A DNA stretch of 64,000 nt from assembly GCA_035642535.1 (NCBI GenBank), contig DASQSE010000097.1, forward strand, positions 32,429 to 96,428, read 5' to 3'. How positions within the stretch are numbered: position 1 is the first letter of the stretch; each line of letters begins with the position of its first letter. The notes under the pieces were generated by a model that ran no database searches, was not told where the DNA came from, and worked only from the letters and a program-made list of their open reading frames with translations. The translations under genes were made by a program, and so were the position numbers. This document shows, piece by piece, positions 8,443-17,653 of the stretch. This DNA comes from Jatrophihabitans sp035642535 (GTDB lineage Bacteria; Actinomycetota; Actinomycetes; Mycobacteriales; Jatrophihabitantaceae).

Positions 8443-9375
8443 GTGGCCACCGCCACCGCCACCGCGACCGGGCCACCGGGGCGGCGCGTCCTGCGTCGGA
8501 TGGCGCGTTCCGAGAACGCGGTCGGGCTCGGGTTCGTCACGCCGGCAACGGTGCTGATCGGGATCTTCGGGCTGCTGCCGATCCTCTGGTCGGGACTGCT
8601 GTCCTTCGAGAAGTCGGACCTGCTGACGCCGGAGACGCCGTGGGTAGGACTGAAGAACTATCGGCAGGCGGCCAAGGACCCGATCTTCCACCAGGCGCTC
8701 CAGCACACCGTCGTCTACACCGCGTTGTTCGTGCCGGCCACGATGATCGTCGGACTGCTGATAGCCGTCGCGTTGAACCGCAAGGTGCGCGGCATCTCCG
8801 TCTACCGGACCGCCGCCTACGTGACGATGGCCGTCTCGACGATCAACGAGGCGCTCATCTTCATGTGGCTGTTCGAGCCGTCGTTCGGGGTAGTGAACGC
8901 CGGGCTCGACAAGGTCGGCATCCCGCAACAGCAGTGGCTGTCCAACCCGGACGAGGCGCTCTACGTCATCGTCGCGATGACGGTCTGGGGATGGACGGGC
9001 TTCGCGGTCGTCGTCTACCTCGCGGCGCTGCAGGGCGTGCCGCAGGACATTCTCGACGCGGCGGCGATCGACGGTGCACGTCCGATGAGCGTGTTCCGGA
9101 CGATCACCCTGCCGCTGCTCAGCCCGGCCTCACTGTTCCTCGCAGTCTGGCTGAGCATCAACGCCTTCCAGCTCTTCGACGAGGTGTACTTCACCACGCG
9201 CGGCGGGCCGCTGCATTCCACGACGGTGATCGTCTATTACCTGTGGGATCAGGCGTTCCAGCAGTTCAACGCCGGCTACGCGGCAGCGTTGGCGTACGTG
9301 CTGTTCATGGTGATGCTGGTGATCACGTTCATCCAGTTCCGACTCGGTGCACGGTTCGTGCACTACAGCCGATGA
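8443..9375 (+). CDS. Sugar ABC transporter permease (MalF/UgpA type)
   Basis: 310 residues with six predicted membrane segments, the first at VGLGFVTPATVLIGIFGLLPILW. The EAA loop typical of binding-protein-dependent permeases is seen as DAAAIDGARPMSVFRTITLPLL, with the conserved Gly that contacts the ATPase. It starts with GTG 5 nt after the binding-protein stop, and its TGA overlaps the ATG of the next permease. The first 20 residues are a Thr/Ala-rich low-complexity tail of no clear function. It forms the heterodimeric channel with the following gene. Confidence 0.92.
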   Translation: MATATATATGPPGRRVLRRMARSENAVGLGFVTPATVLIGIFGLLPILWSGLLSFEKSDLLTPETPWVGLKNYRQAAKDPIFHQALQHTVVYTALFVPATMIVGLLIAVALNRKVRGISVYRTAAYVTMAVSTINEALIFMWLFEPSFGVVNAGLDKVGIPQQQWLSNPDEALYVIVAMTVWGWTGFAVVVYLAALQGVPQDILDAAAIDGARPMSVFRTITLPLLSPASLFLAVWLSINAFQLFDEVYFTTRGGPLHSTTVIVYYLWDQAFQQFNAGYAAALAYVLFMVMLVITFIQFRLGARFVHYSR

Positions 9376-10286
9376 CTGCGACCGTGCCACTCGACGTGGC
9401 GGACTCCGGCGTCGATCCGGCGACCGAGCCGGACGCCGGTCGGCGGTGGCGGCTGAGCAAGCCGAATCCGTGGCATCTCGTGCTGATCCCGGTGTCGTTC
9501 ATCCTGCTCATCCCGCTGATCCTGATGGTCATCACCTCGCTCGAGACCGAGGCCGAGACGCGGCGCTTCCCGCCGGTGCTCATCCCGCAGCACCCGCAGT
9601 GGCACAACTACCAGCGCGCCCTGGACGCTGCACCGTTCGTGCGGTTCATGGCCAACAGCGCGATCGTCGCGGTGCTCGTCGTGGTGAGCAACCTGGTGCT
9701 GTGCAGCATCGCCGGCTACGCGTTCGCCCGGCTGCGCTTCATCGGCCGCGGCGTGCTGTTCGCGATCCTGATGGCGACGTTGATGGTGCCGTTCCAGGTC
9801 ACGATGATCCCGGAGTTCCTCATCGTGAAATGGCTCGGCGTGCACGTGTGGAGCCAGCTCGGCATCGACCATCTCGGCGCGCTCGTCGTGCCGAACATGG
9901 CCACCGCGTTCGGCATCTTCTTCCTCCGCCAGTTCTTCCTCACGATTCCGGTGGAACTCGAGGAGGCGGCGCGGATCGACGGTACCTCGCGGCTCGGCGT
10001 CGTGTTCAAGATCGTCATGCCGCTGTCCCTCCCGGCACTGTCGACGCTCGCCGCCCTGACCTTCCTCGACTCCTGGAACTCGTTCCTCTGGCCGCTGCTC
10101 GTGGTCAACACGCAGAACCACATGACGCTGCCGCTCGGCCTGACGACGTTCCAGGGATCGCACACGACGCAGTGGGAGCTGCTCATGGCCGGCAACGTGT
10201 TCAGCCTGCTGCCGATGCTGTTCGTCTTCTTCGCCGCACAGCGGTATTTCGTCCGCTCCGTCGCCGCCACCGGATTGAAGGGTTAG
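9372..10286 (+). CDS. Sugar ABC transporter permease (MalG/UgpE type)
   Basis: 304 residues with six membrane segments, starting WHLVLIPVSFILLIPLILMV near residue 35. The EAA loop reads EEAARIDGTSRLGVVFKIVMPL, and a DSWNSFLWPLLV motif typical of MalG-like partners follows. Its ATG overlaps the stop of the first permease (ATGA), so the two subunits are co-translated. It ends 4 nt before the ATPase gene. Function: second membrane subunit of the sugar importer. Confidence 0.93.
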   Translation: MTATVPLDVADSGVDPATEPDAGRRWRLSKPNPWHLVLIPVSFILLIPLILMVITSLETEAETRRFPPVLIPQHPQWHNYQRALDAAPFVRFMANSAIVAVLVVVSNLVLCSIAGYAFARLRFIGRGVLFAILMATLMVPFQVTMIPEFLIVKWLGVHVWSQLGIDHLGALVVPNMATAFGIFFLRQFFLTIPVELEEAARIDGTSRLGVVFKIVMPLSLPALSTLAALTFLDSWNSFLWPLLVVNTQNHMTLPLGLTTFQGSHTTQWELLMAGNVFSLLPMLFVFFAAQRYFVRSVAATGLKG

Positions 10287-10290
10287 CGCC

Positions 10291-11403
<1,113 letters not shown>

Positions 11404-11406
<3 letters not shown>

Positions 11407-11454
11407 TCAACAGGCTCGAGCCGTCGCTGGACGACGTTTCGGGCCTGTTGATCA
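11404..11454. terminator. 12-bp inverted repeat between convergent operons, candidate terminator
   Basis: TGATCAACAGGC (11404-11415) pairs perfectly with GCCTGTTGATCA (11443-11454). Inside the loop CGTCG and CGACG can pair further, extending the hairpin. The left arm contains the ATPase TGA stop. No T-run follows, so a Rho-independent role would be of the U-less kind seen in actinobacteria. The hairpin separates the importer operon from the convergent large-protein operon ending at 11507 and could serve both. A regulatory RNA structure is the alternative. Confidence 0.5.
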
Positions 11455-11506
11455 CCGCATCGGGGGTGGTTGTTCGCGCGAGGATGAGGCGGGCAAGGCA
11501 GGCGCG

Positions 11507-14500
11507 TTAGGGCACATCGACAGCCACCGCGCAGGTCGTGTTGCCGCCGGTCGTCGTGCATCCCGTTCCGGCCAGCGTGACGGCGAAGTCGCTCGTGCCG
11601 CTCGACGTGTCGATCGTGGCCGTCGCGGTCCACGTGTCGGTGGACGCGGCGCTGATCGGCACGTCGTCGAAGCTGGCCTCGCCCTGCTTGCGTCCGGTGC
11701 CGGTGTCCTTGCCAGGGTCGGTCCAGTTGATGCCGCTGATCGCGGTGCTCAGCACGACGTTCGCGGTCGTGCCGGTGGGCAGATCCTTCTTCTTCTGCGT
11801 CACGGTGACGACGACGGTCGCGCCGACCTCCTGCAACGTGATCTTGCTGCTCGACGGACTCGATGCGTCGAGCGTTTCGCTGCCGGCCGGCCAGCCGGGG
11901 AAGGTATCCGGATCCGGCGTGGCGGTCACCTTGTACTTCGGCGTTGTCTGGCCGGACGGATCGTCGGGAACCCAGATCGGCACGCCGGTGGTGGCGGTGA
12001 CGTCGAACGTCGGATCGGTGAAGATCGGGTCGGTCGCACCGGTCTTGGTCACGGCAAGCGCAACCTCGGCGGGGCCGGCGCGCTCGTCGCTGGTCAGCGC
12101 CGCCAGGTCGACGTCGAGCGAGATGGCGAACTCGGAGATGGTGAGGTCGAGCGGATAGTCGGTGTCGGTGTCGGCCACGGTGGCCGGAACGGTCACCCCG
12201 GCCTTGCACACGCGCGCCGCAGCGGAGGAGCAGGTGAACGTGGCCCCGCCGAGCGGCCCATAGTGGTCCTTCGGCAAAGTGATCGAAAGCGTGTAATCGC
12301 CGAAGGGCACCTGCGGGATCGAGGTCGTGAACGTGCCGCCGGAGCCGTTCAGCGTGTATCCGGAGAAGGACGGGTTGCTGCCGGCCGGCGACGGCGTCAG
12401 CGATACCGGCGCGCCGGCCAGGTCGTCGCTCGTCGACGACGCCGTCAGGGTGATCTTGACGTTGCGCTGCACGCGCTGCAGCGCGAGCGCGACAGGTACG
12501 ACGGAGCCCGCGGCCGACACGGTGACGGTCGGCGTGCTGCCGCTGGGCAGGTAATACCCGGTGACGGGCGTGACCTGGATGTCGTAGGCCGTGTCCGAGA
12601 TCGGGATGTTGCTGATCGCGAAGAACCCGGCCGGCGACCCGCCGCCCGATGAGGTCGTCGCCTCGAGTGCCTTCCCGCCGACCATGGTGGGGGTGAACGT
12701 GCCGTCCTGCGCGTAATGGCCCAGCGTCAGCTTGACGCCGCCCAGCCCGGTGCTCGCCTGGTTCGCGCCCTGGACGGCGGACACCGTCCCGCTGATCGAG
12801 CCCGAACTCTGGTTCGCCTGGATGGTGAGCCGCTGCGGTGAGATGCCGACCAGCAGACTGATGGACGTGTTGATAGTGCCGATGGCGTTTCCGCTGATGC
12901 TCACCGAATAGCTGGTCGGGATGACGTCCGAGCCGAAGTCCCAGTAGTCGCAGTCGCCGGTCGTGTTGCAGCCGGACCGATCGGGCTTGCTCGGCGCGTC
13001 GAGCGTCTCCCCGGTCGAGAGGTTCGTCACCGTGAACGTCAGGTTGTTCTTGATCGCGGCCCCGTTCGCATCGAGGACGCGGATCTCGAGTTGTACCCGG
13101 TCGGCCACGAGCACCACGTCCTGGACAGTGTCCTGGCGGGCGACGATGTCGGCCTGGGTGACCTTCGCGTACGCCGGGTCCGCCGCGTGGTAGCCACTCG
13201 CCGCGGCCGTGATCTTCCACCACCCGGTGTGCAGCCCTTCGGCCGACGCGGTGCCGGTGATCCGGAACGTGCCGTCCGCATTGGTGACTGCGGTGAAGAC
13301 GGGGCCGTCGAGCGACGCGCAGGCCGTCGCGGCCGGGTCCGTGTCGGATCCGGCGCAGTGCTGCGCCGACACGGTGGCGTTGGCCAGCGCGTTCGCCGGA
13401 CTGGTCGCCGGGTCGCCCAGCGCGCCGCGGACCGTGCCACGGATCGTGCCGAGTGGAACGAGTTGTGCCGTGCACGTCTGATCCGCGCCCGATGTGATCT
13501 TGAGCGGGTCGGAGCAGTCCGGCGAGACGATGCCTCCGTTACCCAGGTCGCCGAACTGGTAGCCGGCGGCCTGGATGTGCGCGACATACCCGGTGCCCGG
13601 CACGATGCCGGTGAAGGTGACGGAGTTGTCCCCCGGCCGCGGGCGCTGCGTGCCGAGCGAAGTGGAGCCGGTGCGCAGCGTGACGGCCGCGTCCGGCACC
13701 GGCGCGGTGGTCCCGAGCGACGGGTCGACGACCGTGACGGTCTTGATCGTCAACGTGCCCAGCTCCGCGAGCGTGATGGTGCCGATCGTGCACGCGGTGC
13801 CGATATCGCAGCTGACCTGGACGGTGGCCGGCGCGTATCCGGCCAGCGTCGCGCGCAGCGTGTAGTTGCCGGGCTGCGCCGGGTGCAGGGCATCGGGAAT
13901 GTTCGAGTCGTTCCAGACGATGGCGGCCGGCGCGTTGCCCGACACGCTGACGCGCACCGTGCCGGCGCCGGGCGGCTGCTGGACCACCTGGAAGCTGGTG
14001 TCGGAGACGTCGACGTCGGTGCCCAGCGGCAGCGGGTCGACGGTCAGCGTGCCGGAGATCGCCACCGAGGTCGGGCTCAGGCTCAACGGGACGAAGGAGC
14101 CGGCGGACAGGTCGTGCTCGGTGTCCGACGACGTGCGGTAGTTGGGCGCGCTCGCCTGGAAGGTGGCGCTCTGGGTGATCAGACCGAGCGTGTAGCGCGG
14201 CGTGTCGGCCGAACACCCCCCGCTCGGCGTGGCACTGGCCGTGTCGGTCGGGACGATGATGAAGCAGCCCTGCGAGTCGGTCGTCGCGTTGACGTCCCGC
14301 GTCACGGGCTGACCGTTCGCATAGCCGACCACTCCGGTGACCCTGACCGTGGCCGACCCGAGGGGTTGCGCGGTGCCTGACCACGCCGTCGTGACGCGAC
14401 CGGTGATGGCACCGATGCTGGCGGCCAACGTTAGCTCACTGGTCGCCGTGCCGTCCCGCGTGACGATCAACTGCGCAGTCGAGCCGGACAGCACGGGCGC

Positions 14501-17500
14501 GGCGACGGTGGCCGCCGAACAGATCCAGGAGCCGTCCGGCAGACCCGTCACGGTGACCGCGCTGTCGGCACCGGTCGTCAAGGTCAGCGGGCCGACGGTG
14601 GCCGGACCGACGCAGGTGACCTTGACGTCCGTTCCGGGCGGAACCGGGTTGAGCACACCGGTGTCGGGGTTCGGCTTGTCGAGCGAGAGCATGATGCGGC
14701 CCTTGCGCGCCACCGAGAAGGAGTAGTCGTAGGGACGGCCGTTCGAGAGCGGGACGGCGAACGGGACGAGGTCGTTGTAGTAGTCGGGGTTGGTGATCAG
14801 CACGTACAGCGTGTAGGAGCTGTCGCACAGGTTCTCGATCTTGTAGTGCCCGGGGGTGCCGGTGATCTGGCCGACGCCGATGTCCGGCACGCCGGTCGCG
14901 GTGCACGAGTTCGTGGCCGGCGCATCGCAGTTGCTCGGCGGCGCGCCGGTGTCCAGCGGGAGCGGAACCGCAACGACGCAGTTCTGCCACGTCTGGCCCG
15001 TCGCGTCCTTGCTCAGATCACCGAGGAACGTGACCACGCCGGTGACCGTGTCCGCGACCGTCAGGCTTACTGACGGCGCCCGTCCGACGCCGTGTTGCGG
15101 GACGAGCACATTGACCGTCGCCGGCAGGTAGTTCGTCGCACGGATCGTGAGGCGGTACAGGCCGGGTGCGAACCCGCCCGCCGCGGAGGCGAGGGTGTAG
15201 TTCGTCGCGCCGAACTCCGCCGGTTTGACGTCCGCGGGCTTGACCGGCGCCGGATTGCCGGCGCTGTCGACGAGTTCGAAGTGGAGCATGCAGTTCGGGT
15301 CGGCCAAGCAGGTGACGGTGTTGCTCGGGTTCGTCGCGTCGCCGACGAACCCGGTGATCGTCGCGTCGTTGTCGACCTTGTCGCGCACCAGGACGAACTC
15401 GACCGTGGCGTTGTCCCCGCCGCCCTTGACGCTGACGGTCTTGAACGTCGTCCGCAGCCCCGGGAATTGCGCCGTGACCACATAGGTGCCCGGTGCGACA
15501 CCACCGAACCGGAACGAACCACTGTCGTCCGTCGTGATCTTGTAGGTGTTCGCGTCGGACGTGAACGTCAGGCCGGCATTCACCTCGTACTGCAGCTTGG
15601 GCTGCCCATTGCGGCCGAGGACGACGTTGCCGTCGTGGTCGAGCACCTGTCCCTGCACATGACCGGACACGATCGCGAAGGCCGAGCCGAGTACCGCGTC
15701 CATCGTGTGGTCCGACTCGCCGGATCGCAGCACGAGTCGACGCGTCTCGACCTGGTACCCGGCGGCCTCGATCGTGACCGTGTAGGTGCCGGGCGCCAGA
15801 CCAGGCAGCCGATACTCGCCGACCGGCTTGTCGACGCCGCCCGCGCCGGCGGTGATGGTCGTCGTGCTGCGCGAGGTAGCTCCGTCCGAAACCGTGACGT
15901 GCGCACCGCCGACACCGACCAGCGTGTCCTGATCGTCACGGGCCATCACCTTGCCCATGAGCGTGGCCACCCCGTGCCGCAGTTGCAGATCGACGGTCTG
16001 CGAATCGCCGGCGGCCAACTGCACCAGCTTCGACTCGGTGCTCAATCCGTCCCGGCTGATCGTGACGAGGTACGCGCTCGGCGTCGACAGCCCGTCCACC
16101 GACCAGTGCCCGACCTGGCCGCGCGAGTTGCTGCTCGTCGTGATCGTGTTCGTGCCGTCGGTGATCGTGATCTGCGCGCCGCCGACTGCACCGGACGGGC
16201 CCGTGACCACGCCGTCGAGGTGGCCGCTCCCGGGCGCCAGCACGACCTTCAGCGGCTGGGTCGCTATCGCCTTCGCCGAGTCGATCACGTAGCGCTGGGT
16301 GTCGTAGCCGGGCTTGGCGAAGGTCAGCAGGTAGTAGCCGGGCGCGTCGACGGCGAACGACCAGGCGCCGTCCTGCTTCGTGGACTCCTGTTGCGCCCGC
16401 GACACGGACGACGTCGGATGCTGGACGATCGCCGCGGCCGGGATCATGCCGACCGGGCCGAAGTTCTGCGGGCCGGCCGGGTTCGGTGTCGCACCGACGG
16501 CCTTCTCGTCGACGAGTGGCGTCGGGCGGATCTGCACCGAGACGCCGGCCGGGGCCGCGCCGCCGACGGTGCCGTTGATCTGCACCTTGCCCGCACTCTG
16601 GCTGCCGTGCGTAGCGGCTGCGCCGCTGCCGCCGCCGTTCCCAGCGCTGCCGCTCCCGCCGTTACTGTTCCCGCCGTTGCCGTTCCCGCCGTTACTGTTC
16701 CCGCCGCCGCCGTTCCCGCCGCCGCCCTCCTTGCGCGTGCCACCGCCGCTGCCCGAGTGCCCGCCGCCGGCTGCGCCGCTGTGACCGCCGCGCCCGGCGG
16801 AGGGCTGCGCGCTGCTCGACTGCCCGCCCGCGAGCACCGAATTCGCGGCGTCGCCGGCGTGCTGGCGGACGAAATCCGCGAGCTTCGGGATGAACACGAT
16901 TCCGAGTGCGACCCACACCGCGATGATCGTCGTGAGCACAATCGCCTTGGTGGTGCCGGGTCCGAGGAGTGCCCGCGTCGTGAAGGACGCCTCCACGTGC
17001 CGCGGCGCACCCGAGCTGCGCGCGGTCACGGTGTAGGCATGCCGCGTCGGATGCCCGAACATCGCCGGCGATCTCGACCGCAGCCGGGCGCGCAGCCGGA
17101 CGCTCCGGCCGGCGGACACGACGAACTCCTCCGCGGGCAGCGAAAGTCGCACGGCGTCGGTCGTCTGCCCCTCGAGCTGCACGGGCGCGTCGTCGTTGCC
17201 GGTGTTGTGGACCGTGATGCGCAGCCGTTTGGTGAACACCGCGCGGGCCTCGGTGGTGGCGAGCTCGAGGTCGATCTGGCCCGGCGCGTCGACGATCAAC
17301 TCGGCGTCGAGCAACTGGGTCGGCGCGGTCGGCAACCCGGTCACCGCGTCCAGTGCCTCAACCGCGATGGCGAGCGGGTAGCGAGCCGGCACGGTGCCGG
17401 GCGCAGGGCTGACCGTGACCTCGGCGACGATCGCGGCGCCGGGCTCGACGGCTTGGCTCCGGGTCGGCCGCGGCAGCCACGTCGCGTCGACGCCGAGCAC

Positions 17501-17653
17501 CGAGATCGCCATGACCCGCGCCGCGCCGGCCCGATTCGTGATCGTCAGCCAGGCGGCGACCGGTGTCCCGGCCGCGGTGCGCAGCGGAGTATCCAGCGCG
17601 ACCTCGGGCGGGGGTTCGCGCCGCGCACTCGGCGACCGGATGTCCTCAGCCAC
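11507..17653 (-). CDS. Giant single-TM protein with Ig-like head and many carboxypeptidase-regulatory-like repeats
   Basis: 2048 residues from a GTG that overlaps the preceding stop by 8 nt. Residues 1-230 look like two Ig/NEW3-like beta domains without a signal peptide. One membrane segment (TKAIVLTTIIAVWVALGIVF, about 233-255) follows. A Gly/Asn/Ser-rich linker covers about 284-345. The remaining ~1,700 residues are tandem beta domains of the carboxypeptidase-regulatory/Cna-B-like kind, recognisable by recurring GxYxL.NL..G.Y.V and TYTVTIEAAGYQ-type strands. Charged residues before the TM suggest N-inside, C-outside. It is the last and largest of three paralogous-plan proteins in an operon with a DUF4255 gene. 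No enzymatic motif is seen. Function unknown; surface scaffold, adhesin or membrane anchor are options. Confidence 0.8.
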   Translation of the reverse strand: MAEDIRSPSARREPPPEVALDTPLRTAAGTPVAAWLTITNRAGAARVMAISVLGVDATWLPRPTRSQAVEPGAAIVAEVTVSPAPGTVPARYPLAIAVEALDAVTGLPTAPTQLLDAELIVDAPGQIDLELATTEARAVFTKRLRITVHNTGNDDAPVQLEGQTTDAVRLSLPAEEFVVSAGRSVRLRARLRSRSPAMFGHPTRHAYTVTARSSGAPRHVEASFTTRALLGPGTTKAIVLTTIIAVWVALGIVFIPKLADFVRQHAGDAANSVLAGGQSSSAQPSAGRGGHSGAAGGGHSGSGGGTRKEGGGGNGGGGNSNGGNGNGGNSNGGSGSAGNGGGSGAAATHGSQSAGKVQINGTVGGAAPAGVSVQIRPTPLVDEKAVGATPNPAGPQNFGPVGMIPAAAIVQHPTSSVSRAQQESTKQDGAWSFAVDAPGYYLLTFAKPGYDTQRYVIDSAKAIATQPLKVVLAPGSGHLDGVVTGPSGAVGGAQITITDGTNTITTSSNSRGQVGHWSVDGLSTPSAYLVTISRDGLSTESKLVQLAAGDSQTVDLQLRHGVATLMGKVMARDDQDTLVGVGGAHVTVSDGATSRSTTTITAGAGGVDKPVGEYRLPGLAPGTYTVTIEAAGYQVETRRLVLRSGESDHTMDAVLGSAFAIVSGHVQGQVLDHDGNVVLGRNGQPKLQYEVNAGLTFTSDANTYKITTDDSGSFRFGGVAPGTYVVTAQFPGLRTTFKTVSVKGGGDNATVEFVLVRDKVDNDATITGFVGDATNPSNTVTCLADPNCMLHFELVDSAGNPAPVKPADVKPAEFGATNYTLASAAGGFAPGLYRLTIRATNYLPATVNVLVPQHGVGRAPSVSLTVADTVTGVVTFLGDLSKDATGQTWQNCVVAVPLPLDTGAPPSNCDAPATNSCTATGVPDIGVGQITGTPGHYKIENLCDSSYTLYVLITNPDYYNDLVPFAVPLSNGRPYDYSFSVARKGRIMLSLDKPNPDTGVLNPVPPGTDVKVTCVGPATVGPLTLTTGADSAVTVTGLPDGSWICSAATVAAPVLSGSTAQLIVTRDGTATSELTLAASIGAITGRVTTAWSGTAQPLGSATVRVTGVVGYANGQPVTRDVNATTDSQGCFIIVPTDTASATPSGGCSADTPRYTLGLITQSATFQASAPNYRTSSDTEHDLSAGSFVPLSLSPTSVAISGTLTVDPLPLGTDVDVSDTSFQVVQQPPGAGTVRVSVSGNAPAAIVWNDSNIPDALHPAQPGNYTLRATLAGYAPATVQVSCDIGTACTIGTITLAELGTLTIKTVTVVDPSLGTTAPVPDAAVTLRTGSTSLGTQRPRPGDNSVTFTGIVPGTGYVAHIQAAGYQFGDLGNGGIVSPDCSDPLKITSGADQTCTAQLVPLGTIRGTVRGALGDPATSPANALANATVSAQHCAGSDTDPAATACASLDGPVFTAVTNADGTFRITGTASAEGLHTGWWKITAAASGYHAADPAYAKVTQADIVARQDTVQDVVLVADRVQLEIRVLDANGAAIKNNLTFTVTNLSTGETLDAPSKPDRSGCNTTGDCDYWDFGSDVIPTSYSVSISGNAIGTINTSISLLVGISPQRLTIQANQSSGSISGTVSAVQGANQASTGLGGVKLTLGHYAQDGTFTPTMVGGKALEATTSSGGGSPAGFFAISNIPISDTAYDIQVTPVTGYYLPSGSTPTVTVSAAGSVVPVALALQRVQRNVKITLTASSTSDDLAGAPVSLTPSPAGSNPSFSGYTLNGSGGTFTTSIPQVPFGDYTLSITLPKDHYGPLGGATFTCSSAAARVCKAGVTVPATVADTDTDYPLDLTISEFAISLDVDLAALTSDERAGPAEVALAVTKTGATDPIFTDPTFDVTATTGVPIWVPDDPSGQTTPKYKVTATPDPDTFPGWPAGSETLDASSPSSSKITLQEVGATVVVTVTQKKKDLPTGTTANVVLSTAISGINWTDPGKDTGTGRKQGEASFDDVPISAASTDTWTATATIDTSSGTSDFAVTLAGTGCTTTGGNTTCAVAVDVP